Assembly: GCF_008041935.1 (NCBI RefSeq)
Contig: NZ_VKAC01000001.1
Span: 248,001-312,000 of the forward strand
From: Quadrisphaera setariae
GTDB taxonomy: Bacteria; Actinomycetota; Actinomycetes; Actinomycetales; Quadrisphaeraceae
Direction of reading: 5' to 3'
Length of the DNA: 64,000 nt
The notes beneath the pieces were generated by a model that ran no database searches, had not been told where the DNA came from, and was given only the letters and a program-made list of their open reading frames with translations. Position numbers and translations under genes: made by a program. Shown here in pieces: positions 35,547 through 43,257 of the stretch (positions within the stretch are counted from its first letter, which is position 1; each line of letters opens with the position of its first letter).

Positions 35547-35585
35547 AGGGCCGCGCCCCTCCGACGAGCGGAGGGGCGCGGCCCT
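35547..35585 (-). terminator. Terminator of the sdhCDAB operon
   Basis: A perfect 17-bp stem (AGGGCCGCGCCCCTCCG with its complement) around the loop ACGAG, 27 bp beyond the sdhB stop on the minus strand. It can also stop transcription from the convergent peptidase gene. Confidence 0.85.
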
Positions 35586-35612
35586 GACGTGCGTGCCCTG
35601 CCGGGCGGGGCG

Positions 35613-36371
35613 TCAGACCTTGCGGGTCAGCAGCGCCTGCTTCACCTCGGCGATCGCCTTGGTGACCTGGATGCCGCGCGGGCACGCCTCGGAGCAGTTG
35701 AAGGTGGTGCGGCAGCGCCACACGCCCTCGCGGTCGTTGAGGACCTCCAGGCGCAGGTCAGCGCCCTCGTCGCGGCTGTCGAAGATGAAGCGGTGCGCGT
35801 TGACGATCGCGGCCGGGCCGAAGTACTGCCCGTCGGTCCAGAACACCGGGCAGCTCGACGTGCACGCCGCGCACAGGATGCACTTGGTGGTGTCGTCGAA
35901 GCGCTCGCGGTCGTGGGCGGACTGCAGGCGCTCCTTCGTCGGCTCGTGCCCGGAGGTGATGAGGAAGGGCATCACCTCGCGGTAGGACTGGAAGAACGGC
36001 TCCATGTCCACCACGAGGTCCTTCTCCACCGGCAGGCCCTTGATGGGCTCCACGGTGATGGGCTTGCTCGGGTCGAGGTCCTTGAGCAGCGACTTGCACG
36101 CCAGGCGGTTGACGCCGTTGATGCGCATCGCGTCGGAGCCGCACACGCCGTGCGCGCAGGAGCGGCGGAAGGTCAGCGACCCGTCCTGCTCCCACTTGAC
36201 CTTGTGGAGGGCGTCGAGGATGCGGTCGGTGCCGTGCACCTGGACCTTGTAGTCCTCCCAGTGCGGGGCCTCGTCGCGCTCGGGGTCGTAGCGGCGGATG
36301 CGCACCGTGACCTCGAAGCTCGGGATGGCGCCCACCTTCGCCTCGGGCGCCGCGTCGGTCTCTCGAGCCAT
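35613..36371 (-). CDS. sdhB: Succinate dehydrogenase iron-sulfur subunit
   Basis: A 252-residue subunit passing electrons from FAD to quinone. The [2Fe-2S] site is RRSCAHGVCGSDAMRING with LACKSL (Cys72, Cys77, Cys92; Asp in the third position, as in several SdhB proteins). The [4Fe-4S] site is CILCAACTSSCP and the [3Fe-4S] site CRTTFNCSEACPRGI. It is the last gene of sdhCDAB, 5 bp after sdhA. Its ATG at 36371 has no strong Shine-Dalgarno sequence (GAGCACC precedes it), so it may depend on coupling to sdhA. A strong terminator follows. Confidence 0.97.
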   Translation of the reverse strand: MARETDAAPEAKVGAIPSFEVTVRIRRYDPERDEAPHWEDYKVQVHGTDRILDALHKVKWEQDGSLTFRRSCAHGVCGSDAMRINGVNRLACKSLLKDLDPSKPITVEPIKGLPVEKDLVVDMEPFFQSYREVMPFLITSGHEPTKERLQSAHDRERFDDTTKCILCAACTSSCPVFWTDGQYFGPAAIVNAHRFIFDSRDEGADLRLEVLNDREGVWRCRTTFNCSEACPRGIQVTKAIAEVKQALLTRKV

Positions 36372-36376
36372 GGTGC

Positions 36377-38143
36377 TCAGTACTTCCGTTCCATCGGCTG
36401 GTAGCGGGTGGTGACGACCGGCTTGGTGTCCAGCCGCACGCCCTCGTGGCCGTTCTCGTCGACCGCGCGGTACGCCATCGTGTGGCGCATGTGGTTGGCG
36501 TCGTCGCGGTTGGGGTAGTCCTCGCGGAAGTGCCCGCCGCGGCTCTCCGTGCGGTGCAGCGCACCCGCGCAGATGACGTTGGCCAGCTCCAGCAGGAAGC
36601 CCAGCTCGACGGCCTCGAGCAGGTCGGTGTTGTACCGCTGGCCCTTGTCCTGGACCCGGACGCGGCCGTAGCGCTCGCGCAGGGCGTCGATGTCAGCCAT
36701 GGCCTGCTTCAGCGTGGTCTCGGTGCGGAAGACCTGGGCGTTGGCGTCCATGGTCTCCTGCAGCTCGCGGCGCAGGACGGAGACGTTCTCGGTGCCGGTC
36801 GAGGAGCGCAGCCCCTCGACCATCGCGACGACGTCGGCCTCGGGGTTCTCCGGGAGGTCGGCGAAGGTCTCGGTGGCCAGCGCGTGCTTGGCCGCTGCGA
36901 TGCCCGCGCGCTTGCCGAAGACGTTGATGTCGAGCAGCGAGTTGGTGCCCAGGCGGTTGGACCCGTGCACCGACACGCAGGCCACCTCGCCAGCGGCGAA
37001 CAGGCCCGGCACGGCGGTGTCGTTGTCGGCCAGCACCTGCGACGTGACGTCGGTCGGGACGCCGCCCATGGCGTAGTGGGCGGTCGGGTAGACCGGGACC
37101 GGCTCCGTGTAGGGCTCCACGCCCAGGTACGTACGGGCGAACTCGGTGATGTCCGGGAGCTTGGCGTCGATGTGCGCCGGCTCCAGGTGCGTCAGGTCGA
37201 GCAGCACGTAGTCCTTGTTGGGGCCTGCGCCGCGGCCCTCGCGCACCTCGTTGGCCATGGACCGGGCCACGATGTCGCGAGGGGCGAGGTCCTTGATGGT
37301 GGGGGCGTAGCGCTCCATGAAGCGCTCGCCCTCGCCGTTGCGCAGGATGCCGCCCTCGCCGCGGGCCGCCTCGCTCAGCAGGATGCCGAGGCCGGCCAGG
37401 CCCGTCGGGTGGAACTGGAAGAACTCCATGTCCTCCAGGGGCAGGCCGCGCCGGTAGGCGATGCCCATGCCGTCACCGGTGAGGGTGTGGGCGTTGGAGG
37501 TGGTCTTGTAGACCTTCCCGGCGCCGCCGGTGGCCAGCACCACGGACTTGGCGCGGAAGACGTGGATGGTGCCGGTGGCCAGCTCGTAGGACACGACGCC
37601 CGCGGTGGTGCGCACGCCGTCGACGTCCGTGAGGAGCAGGTCCAGCACGTAGAACTCGTTGAAGAACTCCACCTCGTGCTTGACGCACTGCTGGTAGAGC
37701 GTCTGGAGGATCATGTGGCCGGTGCGGTCGGCCGCGTAGCAGGAGCGGCGCACGGCGGCCTCGCCGTGGTTGCGGGTGTGCCCGCCGAAGCGGCGCTGGT
37801 CGATGCGGCCCTCGGGGGTGCGGTTGAACGGCAGCCCCATCTTCTCGAGGTCGAGGACGGCGTCGATGGCCTCCTTGCACATCACCTCGGCGGCGTCCTG
37901 GTCGACGAGGTAGTCGCCGCCCTTGACCGTGTCGAAGGTGTGCCACTCCCAGTTGTCCTCCTCGACGTTGGCGAGGGCGGCGCACATGCCGCCCTGCGCC
38001 GCGCCGGTGTGGGAGCGGGTGGGGTAGAGCTTGGTGAGCACGGCGGTGCGGGCGCGCTGGCCCGACTCGATCGCCGCGCGCATGCCGGCACCGCCGGCAC
38101 CGACGATGACGACGTCGTAGCTGTGGAACTGCACCTCAGCCAT
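36377..38143 (-). CDS. sdhA: Succinate dehydrogenase flavoprotein subunit
   Basis: A 588-residue catalytic subunit of complex II. The FAD-binding motif is VVIVGAGGAGMRAAI. The covalent-FAD His is in RSHTGAAQGGM (His45), with HTGAAQGG as in other SdhA. Active-site and capping segments are NRTPEGRIDQRRFGGHTRNHGE (read in two parts), QFHPTGLAG, HYAMGGVPTDV and GSNRLGTNSLLD. The C-terminal ESRGGHFREDYPNRDD matches the family end. ATG 38143 follows a GAGGAGGACC-type Shine-Dalgarno sequence. Together with sdhB and two membrane anchors it forms a canonical complex II. Confidence 0.97.
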   Translation of the reverse strand: MAEVQFHSYDVVIVGAGGAGMRAAIESGQRARTAVLTKLYPTRSHTGAAQGGMCAALANVEEDNWEWHTFDTVKGGDYLVDQDAAEVMCKEAIDAVLDLEKMGLPFNRTPEGRIDQRRFGGHTRNHGEAAVRRSCYAADRTGHMILQTLYQQCVKHEVEFFNEFYVLDLLLTDVDGVRTTAGVVSYELATGTIHVFRAKSVVLATGGAGKVYKTTSNAHTLTGDGMGIAYRRGLPLEDMEFFQFHPTGLAGLGILLSEAARGEGGILRNGEGERFMERYAPTIKDLAPRDIVARSMANEVREGRGAGPNKDYVLLDLTHLEPAHIDAKLPDITEFARTYLGVEPYTEPVPVYPTAHYAMGGVPTDVTSQVLADNDTAVPGLFAAGEVACVSVHGSNRLGTNSLLDINVFGKRAGIAAAKHALATETFADLPENPEADVVAMVEGLRSSTGTENVSVLRRELQETMDANAQVFRTETTLKQAMADIDALRERYGRVRVQDKGQRYNTDLLEAVELGFLLELANVICAGALHRTESRGGHFREDYPNRDDANHMRHTMAYRAVDENGHEGVRLDTKPVVTTRYQPMERKY

Positions 38144-38167
38144 GGGGGGTCCTCCTCGAGCCGGTGG

Positions 38168-38650
38168 TCAGCGGGCGGGGCAGAAGCTGGGCAGGTCCGC
38201 CGGGTCGATCCCCGCCGCGGTCGGGCAGGGGTCGAAGGTGAAGATGACCAGCGTGCCCAGCACCACCGTGAGGGTGAAGGCCAGGTAGAGCGCCATCTTC
38301 AGCCAGAAGCGCGTGCCGTTGCGCTCGGCGTAGTCGTTGATGATCGTTCGGACGCCGTTGGTGCCGTGCAGCATCGCCAGCCACAGCATCGCCAGGTCCC
38401 AGACCTGCCAGAAGGGCGAGGCCCACTTGCCCGCCACGAAGGCGAAGTCGACCTGGTGGATGCCGTCGCCGAGGACGAGGTTCACCAGCAGGTGGCCGAG
38501 GATGAGGACGACGAGCAGGACGCCGCTCATGCGCATGAAGAGCCACGCGTAGAGCTCGAAGTTGGTCTTGGTCGGCTTGCTGCGCCGGTACGGCGAGCGC
38601 GGGGCGTCGATCGCCTCGGCGGGGCCGGGGGTGGACTGGACGGCGGTCAT
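38168..38650 (-). CDS. sdhD: Succinate dehydrogenase membrane anchor subunit D
   Basis: A 160-residue hydrophobic subunit with three predicted membrane helices (WLFMRMSGVLLVVLILGHLLV, a second around AMLWLAMLHGTNGV, and LYLAFTLTVVLGTLVIF). GHLLVNLVLG carries the likely haem/quinone-side His, and HGTNGVRTIINDYAER is the conserved SdhD segment. The N-terminal 30 residues are hydrophilic and Pro-rich. It lies between sdhC (15 bp upstream) and sdhA, in the usual C-D-A-B order. Confidence 0.93.
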   Translation of the reverse strand: MTAVQSTPGPAEAIDAPRSPYRRSKPTKTNFELYAWLFMRMSGVLLVVLILGHLLVNLVLGDGIHQVDFAFVAGKWASPFWQVWDLAMLWLAMLHGTNGVRTIINDYAERNGTRFWLKMALYLAFTLTVVLGTLVIFTFDPCPTAAGIDPADLPSFCPAR

Positions 38651-38665
38651 CGCGGTGCCCCTCTC

Positions 38666-39073
38666 TCAGCCGTGGACCGGGGAGAAGATGATCATCATGT
38701 GCCGGACCATGAACGGCACGAACAGCAGCACCCACACCGCGATGACGCCCCAGAAGAGCTGGCGGTGGTAGCGGGGGCCCTTCGACCAGAAGTCGATGAG
38801 CATCACGCGGATGCCGTTGAAGGCGTGGAACAGGACGGCGGCGACGAGGCCGGCCTCGCCCATGCCCACGACCGGGTTCTTGTAGCTGCCGATCACGGCG
38901 TTGTACGCCTCGGGCGAGACGTTCACCAGCGCCGTGTCCAGCACGTGCACCAGCAGGAAGATGAAGATCAGCACACCGGTGATGCGGTGGCCGACCCACG
39001 ACCACATGCCCTCGCGGCCCCGGTAGAGGGTGCCGGTGGGCCCTGAGACCGTCGGCATCAGCGTGCGTGCCAC
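38666..39073 (-). CDS. sdhC: Succinate dehydrogenase cytochrome b556 subunit
   Basis: A 135-residue anchor with three membrane helices (GHRITGVLIFIFLLVHVLDTAL, AGLVAAVLFHAFNGIRVMLI, WGVIAVWVLLFVPFMVRHMM). The first contains the family's haem-region SWVGHRITGV and the second a conserved His (LFHAFNGIR). The start is taken as GTG 39073 because GGGAGG lies eight bases upstream; an ATG five codons later is the alternative. It is the first gene of the operon, preceded by a 232-bp non-coding region with a -10-like TAGGCT. Confidence 0.92.
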   Translation of the reverse strand: MARTLMPTVSGPTGTLYRGREGMWSWVGHRITGVLIFIFLLVHVLDTALVNVSPEAYNAVIGSYKNPVVGMGEAGLVAAVLFHAFNGIRVMLIDFWSKGPRYHRQLFWGVIAVWVLLFVPFMVRHMMIIFSPVHG

Positions 39074-39221
39074 GGAGTGCGCCTCCCTGTGTCCCTGTGA
39101 ACGGCAGAGGCCCCCGTCGGGCGAGGGTCTGCGTGAACTGGTGTCGGCGCCCCGCGCGGTCCGTCCTGGGTGGTGGCTGGTGCCCCACCGGGAGCGGGCC
39201 GTGACTGCGGCGTCGGTCGCG

Positions 39222-39227
39222 AGCCTA
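39222..39227 (-). promoter_or_regulatory. -10-like TAGGCT upstream of sdhC
   Basis: TAGGCT on the minus strand about 150 bp before sdhC gives a long untranslated leader. No clear -35 is seen. Apart from the sdh and manC 5' regions, the 232-bp gap holds nothing I can identify. Confidence 0.35.
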
Positions 39228-39305
39228 GCCCTGCGGGGTGGTCGCGCTCCCCGGACGGCGCGCTGAGGTGACCTACGCCTCACGCCGTTGTGCCAGGCTG
39301 GCGGC

Positions 39306-40487
39306 GTGACAGCCAGTGACGCCCCCCTGAGCCCGTCCGAGGCCGGCGCCGGCCGGCCGGTCCGGTCGGGCGGCCGGATCGAGGGCTTCGCCGCCGTCGT
39401 GCCCGCCGGCGGCGCCGGCACGCGCCTGTGGCCGCTCTCCCGCGCCGGCGCCCCCAAGTTCCTCCACGACCTGACCGGCTCGGGGCGCTCGCTGCTGCAG
39501 GCCACGTGGGACCGCCTCGAGCCGCTGGCCGGCGCCGACCACCTCCTGCTCGTGACGGGGCGCGCCCACGCCGCGGCCGTGCGCGCCGCCCTGCCGGACC
39601 TGCGGGACGGCAACCTCCTGCTCGAGCCCTCCGCGCGCGACTCCATGGCCGCGATCGGGCTGGCGGCCGCGGTGCTGGAGCACCGCGAGGGCCCGGGCGC
39701 GGTGCTCGGTTCGTTCGCGGCCGACCACGTCATCGACGACGACGAGGCGTTCGGCGACGCCGTCGCCCAGGCCGTCGCCACGGCCCGCGCCGGCGAGGTC
39801 GTGACGATCGGCATCTCGCCCACCGGCCCGGCCACCCAGTTCGGCTACATCCGCAGCTCGGCGCCGCTGTCCGTGCCCGGCGCCCCGGACGCGCTGCGCG
39901 TGGCGGAGTTCGTGGAGAAGCCCGACGCGGCCACCGCCGCCGGGTACGTCGCCACCGGCGACTACCGGTGGAACGCCGGCATGTTCGTCGTGGGCGCGGG
40001 CGTCCTGCTCGGCCATCTGCACGGCCAGCTCCCCGCCCTGGCGGACGGGCTGCGCGAGATCGCCGCCGCCTGGGACTCGCCCTCGCGCGAGCAGGTGCTC
40101 GACGCCGTCTGGCCCTCCCTGGTGAAGATCGCCATCGACCACGCCATCGCCGAGCCGGTGGCCGCCGCCGGCGGCGTCGCCGTGGTCCCGGGGTCCTTCG
40201 GATGGGACGACGTCGGCGACTGGGACTCCCTGGCCTCGCTCGTCCCCGGGGCCGCCTCGCAGGTCGCGGTCCTCGGCGACGACGCCGCCGTGCTCGGCCT
40301 GGCCGCCTCCGGCCTGGTCGTGGCCGGCAGCGGGGTGCCCGGGCGGACCGTGTCCGTGCTGGGCGTGCCCGACGTCGTCGTGGTCGACACTCCCGACGCC
40401 CTCCTCGTCACCACGCGTGAGCACGCGCAGTCCGTCAAGGGCCTCGTGGGCGCGTGGCGCGAGCGCGAGCGCGACGACCTCGTCTGA
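39306..40487 (+). CDS. manC: Mannose-1-phosphate guanylyltransferase
   Basis: A 393-residue nucleotidyltransferase making GDP-mannose from mannose 1-phosphate and GTP for glycan synthesis. The signature VVPAGGAGTRLWPLSRAGAPKFL contains the activation Arg and the Lys. FAADHVI is the metal site, FVEKPDAATAAGYVATGDYRWNAGMFV contains the sugar-binding EKP, and FGWDDVGDWDSL is the family's FxWxDxGxW motif. A C-terminal isomerase domain is lacking. The N-terminal 25 residues are extra. GTG 39306 is preceded by CAGGCT at six bases, resembling the leaderless pattern. The gene is divergent from sdhC. Confidence 0.92.
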   Translation: MTASDAPLSPSEAGAGRPVRSGGRIEGFAAVVPAGGAGTRLWPLSRAGAPKFLHDLTGSGRSLLQATWDRLEPLAGADHLLLVTGRAHAAAVRAALPDLRDGNLLLEPSARDSMAAIGLAAAVLEHREGPGAVLGSFAADHVIDDDEAFGDAVAQAVATARAGEVVTIGISPTGPATQFGYIRSSAPLSVPGAPDALRVAEFVEKPDAATAAGYVATGDYRWNAGMFVVGAGVLLGHLHGQLPALADGLREIAAAWDSPSREQVLDAVWPSLVKIAIDHAIAEPVAAAGGVAVVPGSFGWDDVGDWDSLASLVPGAASQVAVLGDDAAVLGLAASGLVVAGSGVPGRTVSVLGVPDVVVVDTPDALLVTTREHAQSVKGLVGAWRERERDDLV

Positions 40488-40505
40488 TGCGCGCATGATC
40501 CTGCG

Positions 40506-41726
40506 GTGACCTACCACGTCCGCCGGTCCCCGGAGCGCGAGCCGGAACGGCCCCGCTCCCTGACCGAGCTCCTGGCGCCGCGCCTGGAGGCCCTGGTGGC
40601 CTTCCGACGGGACGTCCACGCCCACCCCGAGACGGCGCACGCCGAGCACCGGACCACCGCCAAGGTGGCCGAGCGGCTCACCGCCGCGGGACTGGAGCCG
40701 CGCCTGCTGCCCGGCACCGGGCTGGTCTGCGACGTGGGGGCCGGCCCGCGCACCGTGGCGCTGCGGGCCGACCTCGACGCGCTGCCGCTGGCCGACGAGA
40801 CCTCCAGCCCCTGGTGCTCGACGGTGCCCGGGGTGGCGCACGCCTGCGGGCACGACCTCCACACCACCGCGGTGCTCGGCGCCGGGCTCGTGCTGGCCGA
40901 CCTCGCGCGCGCCGGGCACCTGCCGGGCCGGGTGCGGCTGCTGTTCCAGCCCGCCGAGGAGGTCACGCCCGGCGGTGCGCTGGGCGTCGTGGCAGCCGGG
41001 GCGCTGGACGGCGTGGAGCGCATCTTCGCCGTCCACTGCGACCCCCACACCGACGTCGGCAGGGTGGGCCTGCGCGTGGGCGCCATCACCTCCGCGTTCG
41101 ACCAGGTCAAGGTGGAGCTGCACGGCCCTGGTGGCCACACCTCCCGGCCGCACCTCACCGGTGACCTCGTCTTCGCCCTCGCCAAGGTGGTCACCGAGGT
41201 GCCGGCCGTGATGTCCCGCCGGCTCGACCCCCGCGCCGGCGTCTCCCTGGTGTGGGGCCGCGTCAGCGCCGGCGGCGCCGCGAACGCCATCCCGCGGGTG
41301 GGCGTGGCGGAGGGCACGCTGCGCTGCGTGCGCCAGGACGCCTGGAAGGACGCCGGGGACCTCCTGCCGGAGGTGGTGCGCGAGGTGGTCGCGCCCTACG
41401 GGCTGCGCGCCGACGTCGACCTGCAGCGCGGCGTGCCGCCCGTGGTCAACGAGGCCGTGAGCACCGGCCTGCTGCAGCGGGCCGCCGAGGAGCAGCTGGG
41501 GGAGGGCGCCGCCGTCCCCACCGACCAGAGCCTGGGCGGGGAGGACTTCGCCTGGTACCTCCAGCACGTGCCCGGCGCCATGGCCCGGCTGGGCACCCGC
41601 ACGCCGGGCGGGCCCACGCACGACCTGCACCGGGGCGACTTCGAGGCCGACGAGCGGGCCGTCGCCCACGGCGCGCGCCTGCTCGCAGGGGCGGCGCTCG
41701 AGGCGCTCCGCCTTCCGCCGGCGTGA
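40506..41726 (+). CDS. M20-family amidohydrolase (HipO-like)
   Basis: A 406-residue metal-dependent amidohydrolase of the hippurate/N-acetylamino-acid/IAA-conjugate hydrolase type. Motifs: FRRDVHAHPETAHAEHRTT, VALRADLDALPLADE, HACGHDLHTTAVLGA (metal His/Asp), LLFQPAEEVTPGGALG (catalytic and metal Glu), HGPGGHTSRPHLTGD (lid His) and SLGGEDFAWYLQHVPGAM near the C terminus. It deacylates an N-acyl amino compound in the cytoplasm; the substrate is unknown. It lies 18 bp after manC. A 15-bp hairpin follows its stop. Similar genes often sit beside BMP-type nucleoside transporters in actinomycetes. Confidence 0.9.
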   Translation: MTYHVRRSPEREPERPRSLTELLAPRLEALVAFRRDVHAHPETAHAEHRTTAKVAERLTAAGLEPRLLPGTGLVCDVGAGPRTVALRADLDALPLADETSSPWCSTVPGVAHACGHDLHTTAVLGAGLVLADLARAGHLPGRVRLLFQPAEEVTPGGALGVVAAGALDGVERIFAVHCDPHTDVGRVGLRVGAITSAFDQVKVELHGPGGHTSRPHLTGDLVFALAKVVTEVPAVMSRRLDPRAGVSLVWGRVSAGGAANAIPRVGVAEGTLRCVRQDAWKDAGDLLPEVVREVVAPYGLRADVDLQRGVPPVVNEAVSTGLLQRAAEEQLGEGAAVPTDQSLGGEDFAWYLQHVPGAMARLGTRTPGGPTHDLHRGDFEADERAVAHGARLLAGAALEALRLPPA

Positions 41727-41767
41727 CGGCGTGACCGTGTGACCTCCCATCGCGACGGGCCGTCGCC

Positions 41768-41809
41768 GGTCGATCACCGGCCGTAGCCCGATGGGGCCGG
41801 TGATCGACC
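41768..41809 (+). terminator. Hairpin terminator after amidohydrolase gene
   Basis: GGTCGATCACCGGCC pairs perfectly with GGCCGGTGATCGACC (15 bp) around a 12-nt loop, 41 bp past the stop. Confidence 0.7.
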
Positions 41810-41891
41810 ACGACCGGGGTGCGCGGCCCGCGCGGGTCACGGAACGGCATCGATCGCGACCCGGCCCTCGTCCCCCGGCGGGGACGGCGCC

Positions 41892-42012
41892 TAGCCTCGC
41901 CCCGACGTCGCCCGAGGGCGCGGACAGCACCCCTGCCCGCTCTCAGCGGACGCCGCGACCGCGGCGACCCGGGCCGGACCAGGGCGCTCGGCGCCCTGCG
42001 CCTGCTGGAGGA
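41892..42012 (+). promoter_or_regulatory. Promoter and leader of the nucleoside transporter operon
   Basis: A -10-like TAGCCT (41892-41897) begins a leader of about 120 nt. The leader contains an 8-bp hairpin CAGGGCGC-TCG-GCGCCCTG (41980-41998) that ends nine bases before the GGAGGA ribosome site (42007-42012). No known riboswitch fold is recognisable. Confidence 0.4.
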
Positions 42013-42020
42013 ACCCCCAC

Positions 42021-43115
42021 GTGAAGAAGATCCTTGGCACCGTCGCCGCCGTCGGCGCCCTGGCGCTGGTGGCCGCGTGCGGCCAGGCCCCGACGACCTC
42101 CGGCGAGGGCTCCTCGAGCACCGCCAGCGCGTCCGGCTCCGGCTCGAGCATCAAGGGCTGCATCGTCTCCGACGGCGGCGGGTTCAAGGACCAGTCCTTC
42201 AACCAGTCCGGCCTGGAGGGCCTGGAGAAGGCCCAGTCCGAGGACGGCATCCAGATCGCCCAGGTCGAGTCGAAGTCCGACGCCGACTACGCGCCGAACA
42301 TCCAGTCGCTGGTCACCCAGAACTGCAACCTCATCATCGCCTCGGGCTTCCTCCTGGCCGACGCGCTCGGCCAGGCCGCGGACGCCAACAAGGACCTGCA
42401 GTTCGCCATCGTCGACTCCACCGTCGAGCCGGCCCGCGACAACGTCAAGCCGCTCCTGTTCGACACCGCGCAGGCCGCCTACCTGGCCGGCTACGTGGCG
42501 GCGGGCACGTCCAAGACCGGCACCGTGGCCACCTACGGCGGCATCCAGATCCCGTCGGTGACGATCTTCATGGACGGCTTCAGCGACGGCGTCGCGAAGT
42601 ACAACCAGGACAAGGGCAAGAGCGTCAAGGTGCTCGGCTGGGACAAGGCCGCCCAGACCGGCTCCTTCACCGGCGACTTCACCGACGCCACCAAGGGCCG
42701 CAACACCACCCAGAACTTCATCGACCAGGGCGCCGACATCGTCCTGCCGGTGGCGGGCCCGGTGGGCGCCGGCACGCTGGCCGCGGCCAAGGCCGCGAAC
42801 GACGGCGGCAAGGACGTCAAGGTCATCTGGGTCGACTCCGACGGCTACAACACCCAGCCCGACTACCGGAACATCATCCTCACCACGGTGGTCAAGCAGA
42901 TCGGCACCGCCGTGCAGGCCGCGGTGAAGTCCGAGGTCGACGGCTCCTTCTCCAGCCAGCCCTACGTGGGGACCCTCGAGAACGGCGGCGTCTCGCTCGC
43001 GCCGTTCCACGACCTCGACTCCCAGGTCCCCCAGGAGCTCAAGGACGAGGTGAAGGCCCTGCAGGAGCAGATCACCAGCGGCGCCATCAAGGTGGAGTCC
43101 AAGTCCACCCCGTGA
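42021..43115 (+). CDS. BMP-family nucleoside-binding lipoprotein
   Basis: A 364-residue substrate-binding lipoprotein of an ABC importer (BmpA/Med family, type I periplasmic-binding fold). Signal peptide and lipobox are MKKILGTVAAVGALALVAAC, with Cys20 lipidated; a Ser/Thr-rich tether of about 23 residues follows. Family segments are VSDGGGFKDQSFNQSGLEGL, NIQSLVTQNCNLIIASGFLL, FDTAQAAYLAGYVA, FIDQGADIVLPVAGPVGAG and WVDSDGYNTQPDY. These proteins bind purine and pyrimidine nucleosides; the downstream permeases, cdd, deoA and add agree with that. GTG 42021 has GGAGGA eight bases upstream. Two stacked hairpins follow, so it may be expressed above the membrane subunits. Confidence 0.93.
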   Translation: MKKILGTVAAVGALALVAACGQAPTTSGEGSSSTASASGSGSSIKGCIVSDGGGFKDQSFNQSGLEGLEKAQSEDGIQIAQVESKSDADYAPNIQSLVTQNCNLIIASGFLLADALGQAADANKDLQFAIVDSTVEPARDNVKPLLFDTAQAAYLAGYVAAGTSKTGTVATYGGIQIPSVTIFMDGFSDGVAKYNQDKGKSVKVLGWDKAAQTGSFTGDFTDATKGRNTTQNFIDQGADIVLPVAGPVGAGTLAAAKAANDGGKDVKVIWVDSDGYNTQPDYRNIILTTVVKQIGTAVQAAVKSEVDGSFSSQPYVGTLENGGVSLAPFHDLDSQVPQELKDEVKALQEQITSGAIKVESKSTP

Positions 43116-43120
43116 CGTGC

Positions 43121-43184
43121 CGCTGACGCCGCCTCGACGGCGTCAGCGCTCGGGCCCCTCGGTAGCGTGCCGGGGGGCCCGAGC
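43121..43184 (+). terminator. Tandem hairpins between lipoprotein and ATPase genes
   Basis: The first hairpin is an 11-bp perfect stem CGCTGACGCCG (43121-43131) with 43138-43148. The second has 15-bp arms 43148-43162 and 43170-43184 (one T-G pair) around the 7-nt loop TAGCGTG, itself a -10-like sequence. They probably attenuate read-through and may carry a secondary promoter. Confidence 0.65.
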
Positions 43185-43257
43185 ACGTCTGAGGTGAGCC
43201 GGCGCGTCAGCCGGCGCGTCAGCCGGACCCGCTGCAGCCACGGAAGGAGGTGCGGGC

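Noticed and set aside
39074-39305. Possible small gene in the sdhC-manC gap
   Set aside because: The open stretch lacks a ribosome site and protein-like composition; the region is better explained as 5' leaders.
41898-42020. Riboswitch in the leader of the nucleoside transporter operon
   Set aside because: Only a short hairpin is visible, with no conserved purine- or other riboswitch core.
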